DNA from: Streptomyces lasiicapitis
Lineage (GTDB): Bacteria; Actinomycetota; Actinomycetes; Streptomycetales; Streptomycetaceae
Direction: 5' to 3'
Assembly (NCBI RefSeq): GCF_014646335.1
Contig: NZ_BMNG01000002.1
Location: 1-64,000, forward strand
Length of the DNA stretch: 64,000 nt
Shown here: positions 49,329 to 57,144 of the stretch, piece by piece
Layout: the number at the start of each line of letters is the position of its first letter
Position numbering within the stretch: the stretch's first letter is position 1
The notes under the pieces: model-generated
Seen by the model: only the letters and a program-made list of their open reading frames with translations
The model's database searches: none
What the model was told of the DNA's origin: nothing
Program-made: the position numbers and the translations under genes

Positions 49329-50519
49329 GTGGCGGACGCTGCAGTGACGGCGGGAGACGGCGCGGGGCACGGCGCCGGGGGCACGGGCCGCGGCCATGTG
49401 CTCATCGCCGCGGACAAGTTCAAGGGATCCCTCACGGCCGTGCAGGTGGCCGAGCGCGTGACGGCGGGCCTGCACAGCGTGGCGCCGGACCTGCCGGTGC
49501 GGGCGCTGCCCGTGGCGGACGGCGGCGACGGCACGGTCGACGCCGCCGTGGCGGCCGGCTTCGAACGCCGGGAGGTGCGGGTCACCGGGCCGCTCGGCGC
49601 CGAGGTCGTGGCGGCGTACGCGCTGCGGGACGGCACCGCCGTCGTGGAGATGGCCGAGGCCTCGGGGCTGCAACTGCTGCCCGAAGGGACGTTCGCGCCG
49701 CTCACGGCGACGACGTACGGCAGCGGAGAGCTGCTGCGCGCGGCCCTCGACGCGGGCGCGCGCACCGTCGTCTTCGGTGTCGGCGGCAGCGCCACGACCG
49801 ACGGCGGCGCGGGCATGCTGGCCGCACTCGGCGCGCGGTTCCTGGACGCCGACGGGGAACCCGTCGCGCCCGGCGGCGGGCCGCTGCGGGAGCTGGCGTC
49901 CGCCGACCTGACCGGGCTCGACCCGCGGCTCGGCGACGTACACGTCGTCCTGGCCAGCGATGTCGACAATCCGCTGACGGGGCCCAAGGGGGCGCCCGCC
50001 GTGTACGGCCCGCAGAAGGGCGCCACACCGGAGGACGTCGAAGCCCTGGACGCCGCGCTCGCGCACTTCGCGCGGGTGCTCGCCCGGGACGTCGGGCCGC
50101 AGGCCCTGGAGTACGCGCAGGCGCCGGGCGCGGGTGCGGCCGGCGGCATCGGCTACGGGGCCCTTGTGGGGCTCGGGGCGTCGTTCCGGCCCGGTATCGA
50201 CGTCATGCTGGACGTGCTCGGCTTCGCGCCCGCGCTGGCCGGGGCGACGCTCGTCATCACCGGCGAGGGCTCGCTCGACGAGCAGACCCTGCACGGGAAG
50301 GCGCCCGCCGGGGTGGCCGCGGCGGCCCGCGCCGCCGGGGTCGAGGTCGTCGCCGTGTGCGGGCGGCTCGCGCTGCCGCCCGCCGCGCTCGGCACGGCCG
50401 GGATCCGCAGGGCGTACGCGCTCACCGACATCGAGCCCGACGTGGCCCGCTGCGTGGCCGAGGCGGGGCCGCTCCTGGAGCGCCTCTCAGCCAAGATCGC
50501 CACGGACTTCCTGACGTGA
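49329..50519 (+). CDS. Glycerate kinase
   Basis: This 396-residue GckA/GarK-type glycerate kinase contains VLIAADKFKGSLTAVQVAERVTAGL (family signature, about residues 25-49), LPVADGGDGTVDAA, VVFGVGGSATTDGGAGMLAALGARFLD, ASDVDNPLTGPKGAPAVYGPQKGA and VITGEGSLDEQTLHGKAPAGVA. It phosphorylates D-glycerate to a phosphoglycerate for entry into glycolysis. GTG 49329 is chosen for its AAGGGG eight bases upstream; the frame is open to 49203 but that part lacks family sequence. The preceding ~20 residues are Ala/Gly-rich. It is monocistronic, closed by the palindromic terminator downstream. Confidence 0.93.
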   Translation: MADAAVTAGDGAGHGAGGTGRGHVLIAADKFKGSLTAVQVAERVTAGLHSVAPDLPVRALPVADGGDGTVDAAVAAGFERREVRVTGPLGAEVVAAYALRDGTAVVEMAEASGLQLLPEGTFAPLTATTYGSGELLRAALDAGARTVVFGVGGSATTDGGAGMLAALGARFLDADGEPVAPGGGPLRELASADLTGLDPRLGDVHVVLASDVDNPLTGPKGAPAVYGPQKGATPEDVEALDAALAHFARVLARDVGPQALEYAQAPGAGAAGGIGYGALVGLGASFRPGIDVMLDVLGFAPALAGATLVITGEGSLDEQTLHGKAPAGVAAAARAAGVEVVAVCGRLALPPAALGTAGIRRAYALTDIEPDVARCVAEAGPLLERLSAKIATDFLT

Positions 50520-50591
50520 CCTGGCGTGACCTGATCCGAGCTGAACTGATCTGAGCTGAACTCAGCTGAACTGAGCTGTCCACGCACGCCA

Positions 50592-50621
50592 GAGGGCCCG
50601 GACCAATTGGTCCGGGCCCTC
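50592..50621. terminator. Bidirectional terminator, perfect 30-bp palindrome
   Basis: GAGGGCCCGGACCAA followed directly by its exact reverse complement lies midway between the convergent glycerate kinase and pssA genes. It would form a very stable hairpin in either transcript. No T-run follows, as is usual in Streptomyces. The 60 bases before it (50516-50577) are a chain of short GAGCTGAACT-like repeats. Confidence 0.8.
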
Positions 50622-50641
50622 AGCGCTACGTACAAGATCCG

Positions 50642-51502
50642 CTACGGCAACTGCGTGGCCCGCGCCTCACGCCGGTTGTCCCGGAAGTTGTTCACCCGGC
50701 GAGCCGTGGCGAACAGCGGGATCACCGCGCCGAGCACCAGCTGCAGCGCGCAGCCGGTCTGAAGCAGCAGCTGGCCACCGGGGGCGTCGAAGGCCCAGGC
50801 GGCGAGCAGCCCCATCGCGGAGACGATCCAGGCGAGCATGGCCACCGCCAGTGGCCCGCGCGGCTTGGGGTACTCGACCCGGCTCACCATCAGCCAGGCC
50901 GTGCCGATGATCGCGAGGAGCGTGGCCACGAAGGGCAGCTCCAGAAGCACGATCGAGACCACCGTCAGCGCCCCGAACGGCGACGGCATGCCCTGGAACG
51001 TGCCGTCCGGCACCGTGACACAGGAGAATCTCGCAAGCCGCAGCACCACCGCCAGCAGGACCACGATGGCGCCCACCGCCGCGACCCGCTCATGCGCGTC
51101 TCTCGCGACCATGCCGTACACGAGCACGAAGTACGCCGGCGCCAGGCCGAAGCTGATCAGGTCGGAGAGGTTGTCCAGCTCCGCGCCCATCGGCGACGAC
51201 CGCAGCTTGCGGGCCACGAGGCCGTCGAAGAGGTCGAAGACCGCCGCGCACAGCATCAGTATCACCGCGGTCGCGGCACTGTTGCGGGCCATGCCCGACT
51301 CGTCGCCCGACAGGTGCGGGATGAGGATGCCGGTGGTGGTGAAGTACACCGCCATGAAGCCGCACGTGGCGTTACCCAGCGTGAGGGTGTCCGCTATCGA
51401 GAGGCGCAGCGACAGCGGCATGTCCTCTTCGGCGTCGTCGGCGTGGTCTGCGTTGTTCACGGACTCGGGCACCCAGCCCGCCGGTGTCTCAGGATCAGTC
51501 AC
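50642..51502 (-). CDS. pssA: CDP-diacylglycerol-serine O-phosphatidyltransferase
   Basis: This integral membrane enzyme makes phosphatidylserine from CDP-diacylglycerol and serine. The CDP-alcohol phosphotransferase signature DG(x)2AR(x)8G(x)3D(x)3D is complete in FDGLVARKLRSSPMGAELDN plus LSD. About seven hydrophobic segments follow the pattern of the family (LTLGNATCGFMAVYFTTTG, AATAVILMLCAAVFDLF, VAAVGAIVVLLAVVL and others). GTG 51502 overlaps the end of psd by eight bases; a TTG at 51508 is an alternative start. It is co-transcribed with psd, whose product decarboxylates the phosphatidylserine made here. Confidence 0.93.
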   Translation of the reverse strand: MTDPETPAGWVPESVNNADHADDAEEDMPLSLRLSIADTLTLGNATCGFMAVYFTTTGILIPHLSGDESGMARNSAATAVILMLCAAVFDLFDGLVARKLRSSPMGAELDNLSDLISFGLAPAYFVLVYGMVARDAHERVAAVGAIVVLLAVVLRLARFSCVTVPDGTFQGMPSPFGALTVVSIVLLELPFVATLLAIIGTAWLMVSRVEYPKPRGPLAVAMLAWIVSAMGLLAAWAFDAPGGQLLLQTGCALQLVLGAVIPLFATARRVNNFRDNRREARATQLP

Positions 51503-52151
51503 GGTCAATGCGAGTCACCCCAGCCACGGTCTTCTGCCCCACCTCGACGTCCACCTCGACACCCTCCGGCAGGTAGATGTCGACGCGCGAGCCGAAGCGG
51601 ATCAGGCCGATGCGCTCGCCCTGCTCCACCTTGGTGCCCTGGGGGACGTACGGCACGATGCGGCGGGCGACGGCGCCCGCGATCTGGATCATCTCGATGT
51701 CGCCGAGCTCGGTGTCGAAGTGCCAGACAACGCGCTCGTTGTTCTCGCTCTCCTTGTTGAACGCCGGGACGAAACCGCCCGGGATGTGCTCGACGGACGT
51801 CACCGTGCCGGCCAGCGGCGCGCGGTTGACGTGGACGTTCAGCGGGCTCATGAAGATCGCGACGCGGGTGCGCCCGTCCTTCCACGGCATGATGCTCTGT
51901 ACGACACCGTCGGCCGGCGAGATGACCCGGCCCCGGGTGATCTCGCGCTCGGGGTCGCGGAAGAACCACAGCATGCCCGCCGCGAGCGCGGTGGTGGGCA
52001 CGGCGATCGCGGCCGCGCCCTTGGAGCGGCGCGACCTGGCCAGGCTGAGGGCCGCGGTGGCGACGGTCGGCAGGAGCCACGGCGATGCTCCGCGCGCGAG
52101 GCGTCCACCAAGGAAGCTGACGCGAGGTGCAGAGGTTTGGCTGTGGGGCAT
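51495..52151 (-). CDS. psd: Phosphatidylserine decarboxylase
   Basis: This 218-residue short-type (archaeal-like) phosphatidylserine decarboxylase makes phosphatidylethanolamine. It has an N-terminal membrane-anchor part (LLPTVATAALSL, AAIAVPTTALAAGMLWFFRDPER), then VISPADGVVQSI, IFMSPLNVHVNRAPLAG, and the self-cleavage site RFGSRVDIYLP, where the Ser in GSR becomes the pyruvoyl group. ATG 52151 has GAAGG upstream on the reverse strand. It overlaps pssA and forms a two-gene operon with it. Confidence 0.94.
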   Translation of the reverse strand: MPHSQTSAPRVSFLGGRLARGASPWLLPTVATAALSLARSRRSKGAAAIAVPTTALAAGMLWFFRDPEREITRGRVISPADGVVQSIMPWKDGRTRVAIFMSPLNVHVNRAPLAGTVTSVEHIPGGFVPAFNKESENNERVVWHFDTELGDIEMIQIAGAVARRIVPYVPQGTKVEQGERIGLIRFGSRVDIYLPEGVEVDVEVGQKTVAGVTRIDRD

Positions 52152-52333
52152 GGATGACCTTCGTAGCGGATGATGCCGCACTGCATACGGGGGGACGGCG
52201 GCTTTCCCGGGATCGTATCGGTTGCGAGCCACAACTGGGCAAGCCAGGAAGCCGAGTCGGCCGCAGGGGCGTGCTGACTGGGTGTGATCTTCTTCTCGAA
52301 TAAATCTCGAAGGAATCACCCCAAGTCAGACAT
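52152..52333 (-). promoter_or_regulatory. psd promoter region and 3' region of the acyl-CoA dehydrogenase gene
   Basis: These 182 bp lie between two same-strand genes. On the reverse strand TTGCCC and TACGAT (in 52212-52243) are a possible -35/-10 pair for psd-pssA, with a long spacing. Near the upstream gene two TTCGAGA copies flank TTTAT (about 52290-52312). I see no strong terminator hairpin. Confidence 0.3.
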
Positions 52334-53539
52334 TCAGCCCTGGAATCGATACTCTTCGAGGAGTCGTCGGCCAATGATCATTTTCTGGATCTCGGCGGTT
52401 CCTTCACCGATCAACAGCATGGGCGCCTCTCGGTAGAGACGCTCGATCTCGTACTCCTTCGAGAAGCCGTACCCGCCGTGAATCCTGAACGCGTCCTCTA
52501 CGACTTCTTTGCAGTATTCGGATGCCAGGTACTTCGCCATCCCTGCCTCGAGGTCGTTTCGCTCCCCGGAGTCCTTTTTGCGTGCTGCGTTCACCATCAT
52601 CGCATGGGCGGCCTCGACCTTGGTAGCCATCTCGGCCAGCTTGAACTGAATTGCCTGGTGCTGGGCGATCGGCTTGCCGAAAGTGTGACGTTGCTGGGCA
52701 TACGAGACACCCAATTCGAAGGCACGCTGTGCGACACCACAGCCACGCGCGGCCACATTCACGCGGCCGACCTCGACCCCGTCCATCATTTGGTAAAACC
52801 CTCGGCCGGTTGCCCCGCCAAGGACGCGATTGGCCGGAATGCGCAGGCCATCCATGATCAACTCGGTGGTGTCGACACCCTTGTAACCCATCTTGTCGAT
52901 CTTCCCGGGGATGGTCAGACCCGGACGCACCTCGCCGAAGCCCGGCTCCTTCTCCACCAGGAACGTCGTCATCGACTTGTGCGGGGCGGTGCCCTCAGGG
53001 TGTCCTTCGTCACTTCTGACGAGCACGGCGACCAGAGTTGACGACCCCCCGTTCGTCAGCCACATCTTCTGGCCGTTGAGGACGTACTCCTCGCCGTCCT
53101 GCACCGCCTTCGACGTGATCGCCGACACGTCCGAGCCGAGCCCCGGCTCCGACATCGAGAACGCGCCCCGCACCTCACCCGTCGCCATCCGCGGCAGGAA
53201 GTGGTCCTTCTGCTCCTGCGTGCCGTGCTGCTTGAGCATGTACGCCACGATGAAGTGGGTGTTGATGATGCCGGACACCGACATCCAGCCGCGCGCTATC
53301 TCCTCCACGCACAGCGCGTACGTGAGCAGCGACTCGCCCAGACCCCCGTACTCCTCCGGGATCATCAGGCCGAACAGGCCCAACTCCTTGAGGCCGTCCA
53401 CGATCGCCTGCGGGTACTCGTCCCGGTGCTCGAGCTCGGTCGCGACCGGCAGGATCTCTTTGTCGACGAAGTCCCTGACGGTGGACAGGATTTCCCGCTG
53501 GATGTCGGTCAGACCGGCGGTCTGCGCGAGTCGCGTCAT
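52334..53539 (-). CDS. Acyl-CoA dehydrogenase, probable methylsuccinyl-CoA dehydrogenase of the ethylmalonyl-CoA pathway
   Basis: This 401-residue flavoprotein has the acyl-CoA dehydrogenase signatures AFSMSEPGLGSDVSAI, QKMWLTNGG, QRHTFGKPIAQHQAIQFKLAEM and IHGGYGFSKEYEIERLYREA, with the catalytic Glu in LLIGEGTAEIQ. As last gene of the ccr operon (its ATG overlaps the MaoC stop) it most likely oxidises methylsuccinyl-CoA to mesaconyl-CoA. The specificity is inferred from context, because it is shorter than the ~550-residue Rhodobacter enzyme. Composition is odd: the 3' half (52334 to ~53000) falls to 53-57% GC in windows I counted, with codons such as TTT and GGT, against 70% in the 5' half, which suggests a mosaic gene. 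Confidence 0.88.
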   Translation of the reverse strand: MTRLAQTAGLTDIQREILSTVRDFVDKEILPVATELEHRDEYPQAIVDGLKELGLFGLMIPEEYGGLGESLLTYALCVEEIARGWMSVSGIINTHFIVAYMLKQHGTQEQKDHFLPRMATGEVRGAFSMSEPGLGSDVSAITSKAVQDGEEYVLNGQKMWLTNGGSSTLVAVLVRSDEGHPEGTAPHKSMTTFLVEKEPGFGEVRPGLTIPGKIDKMGYKGVDTTELIMDGLRIPANRVLGGATGRGFYQMMDGVEVGRVNVAARGCGVAQRAFELGVSYAQQRHTFGKPIAQHQAIQFKLAEMATKVEAAHAMMVNAARKKDSGERNDLEAGMAKYLASEYCKEVVEDAFRIHGGYGFSKEYEIERLYREAPMLLIGEGTAEIQKMIIGRRLLEEYRFQG

Positions 53540-54090
53540 GACTGCTTCTCCGTCTTCTGCGCCGCGGGCGCGGACTTCCTCGCCGCGGGCTCGATCAACT
53601 CCGGGCGGCCGGGCTGCTCGCCCCCGCGCTCCTTGATGTACGTCTCCGTGGGCACCATGACCTTGCGGCGGAACACGCAGACCAGCGTGCCGTCCTGCTT
53701 GTAGCCCTTGGTCTCCACGTACACGACGCCGCGGTCCGACTTGGACCTCGACGGCGTCTTGTCCAGGACCGTCGTCTCGCCGTAGATCGTGTCCCCGTGG
53801 AACGTCGGCGCCACATGCTTGAGCGACTCGACCTCCAGGTTCGCGATCGCCTTGCCCGAGACGTCCGGCACCGACATGCCGAGCAGCAGCGAGTAGACGT
53901 AGTTGCCCACGACGACGTTCTTCCCGAAGTCCGTCGTGGCTTCCGCGTAGTTGCTGTCCATGTGCAGCGGGTGATGGTTCATGGTGAGCAGACAGAAGAG
54001 GTGGTCGTCGTACTCGGTGACCGTCTTGCCGGGCCAGTGCTTGTACACGGCGCCGACCTCGAACTCCTCATAGGTGCGGCCGAATTGCAT
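53536..54090 (-). CDS. MaoC-type hydratase, probable mesaconyl-CoA hydratase
   Basis: This 184-residue hot-dog fold protein has the hydratase-2 active-site stretch NHHPLHMDSNYAEATTDFGKNVVVGNYVYSLLLGM (about residues 37-71). It would hydrate mesaconyl-CoA to beta-methylmalyl-CoA in the ethylmalonyl-CoA pathway. It sits five bases after the lyase gene and overlaps the dehydrogenase gene by four bases, all on the same strand. It has a single hot-dog domain plus a short Lys/Ala-rich C-terminal tail, shorter than two-domain homologues. ATG 54090 begins MQFGRTYEEFEVG, the usual start. Confidence 0.87.
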   Translation of the reverse strand: MQFGRTYEEFEVGAVYKHWPGKTVTEYDDHLFCLLTMNHHPLHMDSNYAEATTDFGKNVVVGNYVYSLLLGMSVPDVSGKAIANLEVESLKHVAPTFHGDTIYGETTVLDKTPSRSKSDRGVVYVETKGYKQDGTLVCVFRRKVMVPTETYIKERGGEQPGRPELIEPAARKSAPAAQKTEKQS

Positions 54091-54095
54091 GATCC

Positions 54096-55079
54096 CTACG
54101 CCTCCGGAGCCTCGAACTTGCCGGTGCGCCGCATGCCGGCCGCACGGCCCTTCCCGGAGATGACGAGCGCCATCTTCCGGCTGGCCTCGTCGATCATCTC
54201 GTCGCCGAGCATCGCCGAGCCCTTCTTGCCGCCCGCCTCGGACGTGTAGTACTCGTACGCGTCCAGGATCAGCTCGGCGTGGTCGTAGTCCTCCTGCGAC
54301 GGCGAGAACACCTCGTTGGCGGCCTCCACCTGCCCCGGGTGCAGCACCCACTTGCCGTCGAAGCCGAGCGCGGCCGCGCGGCCCGCCACCTCGCGGTAGC
54401 CGTCGACGTTCTTGATCTGGAGGTACGGGCCGTCGATCGCCTGCAGGTCGTGCGTGCGCGCCGCCATCAGGATGCGCATCAGGATGTAGTGGTACGCGTC
54501 CGCCGGGTAGCCGGGCGGCTGCTCGCCCACGACGAGCGACTTCATGTTGATCGACGCCATGAAGTCGGCCGGGCCGAAGATGATCGTCTCAATACGTGAC
54601 GAGGCGGCGGCGATGTCGTCAACATTGACAAGACCCTTGGCGTTCTCGATCTGCGCCTCAATGCCGATCCTGCCGACCTCGAAGCCCATCGTCTTCTCGA
54701 TCTGCGTAAGCAGCAGGTCGAGGGCCACGATCTGCTGGGCGTCCTGGACCTTGGGCAGCATGATGCAGTCAAGATTGGGGCCCGCGCCCTCGACCACGGT
54801 CACGACGTCGCGGTACGTCCACTGCGTCGTCCAGTCGTTGACGCGCACCACCCGTGTCTTGCCCGTCCAGTCGCCCTCGTTGAGGAACTTGACGATGGTG
54901 TGCCGCGCCTCCGGCTTGGCGAGCGGCGCGCACGCGTCCTCGAGGTCGAGGAACACCTGGTCGGCGGGCAGGCCCTGGGCCTTCTCCAGGAAGCGCGGGT
55001 TGGAGCCCGGCACGGCGAGGCAGGAGCGGCGCGGGCGGAGCCGGTTCACGGCGCCGGACTGCTGCTGGGACGGGGTCAT
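54096..55079 (-). CDS. Malyl-CoA/beta-methylmalyl-CoA lyase (HpcH/CitE family)
   Basis: This 327-residue CitE-like lyase contains RSCLAVPGSNPRFLEKA, VFLDLEDACAPLAKPEAR (Mg-site Asp/Glu), VRVNDWTTQWTYRDV, IGIEAQIENAKGLVNVDDIAAASSRIETIIFGPADFMASI, and GKWVLHPGQVEAANEVFSPSQ. It cleaves beta-methylmalyl-CoA to propionyl-CoA and glyoxylate. Its ATG overlaps the mutase stop codon (ATGA). The gene order mutase-lyase-hydratase-dehydrogenase is the typical Streptomyces arrangement downstream of ccr. Confidence 0.9.
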   Translation of the reverse strand: MTPSQQQSGAVNRLRPRRSCLAVPGSNPRFLEKAQGLPADQVFLDLEDACAPLAKPEARHTIVKFLNEGDWTGKTRVVRVNDWTTQWTYRDVVTVVEGAGPNLDCIMLPKVQDAQQIVALDLLLTQIEKTMGFEVGRIGIEAQIENAKGLVNVDDIAAASSRIETIIFGPADFMASINMKSLVVGEQPPGYPADAYHYILMRILMAARTHDLQAIDGPYLQIKNVDGYREVAGRAAALGFDGKWVLHPGQVEAANEVFSPSQEDYDHAELILDAYEYYTSEAGGKKGSAMLGDEMIDEASRKMALVISGKGRAAGMRRTGKFEAPEA

Positions 55080-57127
55080 GCGGGGACCTCCAGGGGGTCG
55101 AGGTGGTTCGCTTTCCGGATCTCGTCGACGATACGGCCGATGATCTCCGTGATGCCGAAGTCCTTGGGGGTGAACACGGCGGCCACACCCGCCGCCTTCA
55201 GGTCCTCGGCGTCGCTGCTGGGGATGATGCCGCCCGCGATCAGGGGGATGTCGTGCGCGCCCGCGGTGCGCAGCCGCACCAGGACGTCCGGCACGAGCTG
55301 CGCGTGCGAGCCGGAGAGGATCGACAGGCCCACGGCGTGCACGTCCTCCGCGAGCGCCGCGTCCACGATCTGCTCGGGCGTGAGCCGGATGCCCTGGTAG
55401 ACGACCTCGAACCCGGCGTCACGCGCGCGCACCGCGATCTGCTCGGCGCCGTTGGAGTGCCCGTCCAGGCCCGGCTTGCCGACGAGGAAGCGCAGCTTGC
55501 CCGTGCCGAGGTCCGCGGCGGTCTTCTCGACCTTCTCGCGGACCGCGGCGAGCGGCGTGCCCGCCTCCGCCGTGACGGCCACCGGCGCCCCTGAGACGCC
55601 CGTGGGCGCCCGGAACTCCCCGAAGACCTCCCGCAGCGCGCCCGCCCACTCCCCGGTCGTCACACCGGCGCGCGCGCACTCCAAGGTGGCCTCCATCAGG
55701 TTGCCGGTGCCGGCCGCGACCTCCTTGAGCCGGTCGAGCGCCTGCCCGACCGTCGGGAAGTGGAACGGGTCGCCCATGCCCTGGCGGTCCGAGGACTCCT
55801 GGCGGGTGGTGCGCCACGAACCGATGGCCTCCACCACGCGCGCCTCGACCTTGAGGTCGACCGTCATGATCGCGGTGTCGAGGTCGGCGGTGAGCGGGTT
55901 CGGCTCCGTCGTCTTGAAGACGTTCACACCGATGATCTTGTCCTCGCCCGCCTCGATGCGCGCCCGGCGCTCGGCGTGCGAGGACACGAGCGCCGCCTTC
56001 AGATAGCCCGACTCGACGGCGGCCATCGCGCCGCCCATCTGCTCGATGCGGTCCATCTCCTCCAGGGACTCCTCCACGAGGGCGTCCACCTTGGCCTCGA
56101 TGACATGGGAGCCCGCGAAGATGTCCTCGTACTCCAGGAGGTCGCTCTCGTGCGCGAGGACCTGCTGGATGCGCAGCGACCACTGCTGGTCCCAGGGGCG
56201 CGGCAGGCCGAGCGCCTCGTTCCACGCGGGCAGCTGCACGGCACGCGCGCGTGCGTCCTTCGACAGCGTGACGGCGAGCATCTCCAGGACGATGCGCTGG
56301 ACGTTGTTCTCCGGCTGCGCCTCGGTCAGGCCGAGGGAGTTGACCTGCACGCCGTAGCGGAAGCGGCGCTGCTTGGGGTTGGTGATGCCGTACCGCTGGC
56401 GCGCGACGCGGTCCCAGATGCGCCCGAAGGCCCGCATCTTGCACATCTCCTCGATGAACCGCACACCGGCGTTCACGAAGAAGGAGATGCGCGCGACGAC
56501 GTCACCGAACTTCTCCTCGGGCACCTGCCCGGAGGCGCGCACCGCGTCGAGCACCGCGATCGCCGTGCTCATCGCGTACGCGATCTCCTGCACCGGCGTG
56601 GCCCCGGCCTCCTGCAGGTGATAGCTGCAGATGTTGATCGGGTTCCACTTGGGGATGTGCGCCACCGTGTACGTGATCATGTCGGTGGTCAGTCGCAGGC
56701 TCGGCCCCGGCGGGAAGACGTGGGTGCCGCGCGACAGGTACTCCTTGACGATGTCGTTCTGCGTCGTCCCCTGGAGCTGGGTGATGTCGACGCCCTGCTC
56801 CTCGGCGACGACCTGGTACAGCGCGAGCAGCCACATGGCGGTCGCGTTGATCGTCATGGAGGTGTTCATCTGCTCCAGGGGGATGTCCTGGAACAGCCGC
56901 CGCATGTCACCGAGATGGGACACCGGGACGCCGACCCGGCCCACCTCCCCGCGCGCGAGGATGTGGTCCGGGTCGTACCCCGTCTGCGTCGGCAGGTCGA
57001 AGGCGACCGACAGGCCGGTCTGGCCCTTGGCGAGGTTGCGCCGGTACAGCTCGTTCGACGCCTCCGCCGTGGAGTGACCGGCGTAGGTGCGCATCAGCCA
57101 CGGCCGGTCCTTCTGACGCTCAGTCAT
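55076..57127 (-). CDS. meaA: Ethylmalonyl-CoA mutase (MeaA-like, B12-dependent)
   Basis: 683 residues. The N-terminal TIM-barrel mutase domain begins RPWLMRTYAGHSTAEASNELYRRNLAKGQTGLSVAFDLPTQTGYD and includes INICSYHLQEAGATPVQEIAYAMS. The C-terminal cobalamin domain has the base-off motif GLDGHSNGAEQIAV near residue 555 and GLSILSGSH. It converts (2R)-ethylmalonyl-CoA to methylsuccinyl-CoA. ATG 57127 is chosen because the open frame upstream is not mutase sequence and lies within the gap after ccr. It is 17 bp downstream of ccr and overlaps the lyase gene by four bases. Confidence 0.94.
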   Translation of the reverse strand: MTERQKDRPWLMRTYAGHSTAEASNELYRRNLAKGQTGLSVAFDLPTQTGYDPDHILARGEVGRVGVPVSHLGDMRRLFQDIPLEQMNTSMTINATAMWLLALYQVVAEEQGVDITQLQGTTQNDIVKEYLSRGTHVFPPGPSLRLTTDMITYTVAHIPKWNPINICSYHLQEAGATPVQEIAYAMSTAIAVLDAVRASGQVPEEKFGDVVARISFFVNAGVRFIEEMCKMRAFGRIWDRVARQRYGITNPKQRRFRYGVQVNSLGLTEAQPENNVQRIVLEMLAVTLSKDARARAVQLPAWNEALGLPRPWDQQWSLRIQQVLAHESDLLEYEDIFAGSHVIEAKVDALVEESLEEMDRIEQMGGAMAAVESGYLKAALVSSHAERRARIEAGEDKIIGVNVFKTTEPNPLTADLDTAIMTVDLKVEARVVEAIGSWRTTRQESSDRQGMGDPFHFPTVGQALDRLKEVAAGTGNLMEATLECARAGVTTGEWAGALREVFGEFRAPTGVSGAPVAVTAEAGTPLAAVREKVEKTAADLGTGKLRFLVGKPGLDGHSNGAEQIAVRARDAGFEVVYQGIRLTPEQIVDAALAEDVHAVGLSILSGSHAQLVPDVLVRLRTAGAHDIPLIAGGIIPSSDAEDLKAAGVAAVFTPKDFGITEIIGRIVDEIRKANHLDPLEVPA

Positions 57128-57144
57128 GTATGGGCCCTCGCCCC

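Noticed and set aside
52290..52315. Possible terminator hairpin after the acyl-CoA dehydrogenase gene
   Set aside because: The two TTCGAGA copies are a direct repeat, not complementary arms.
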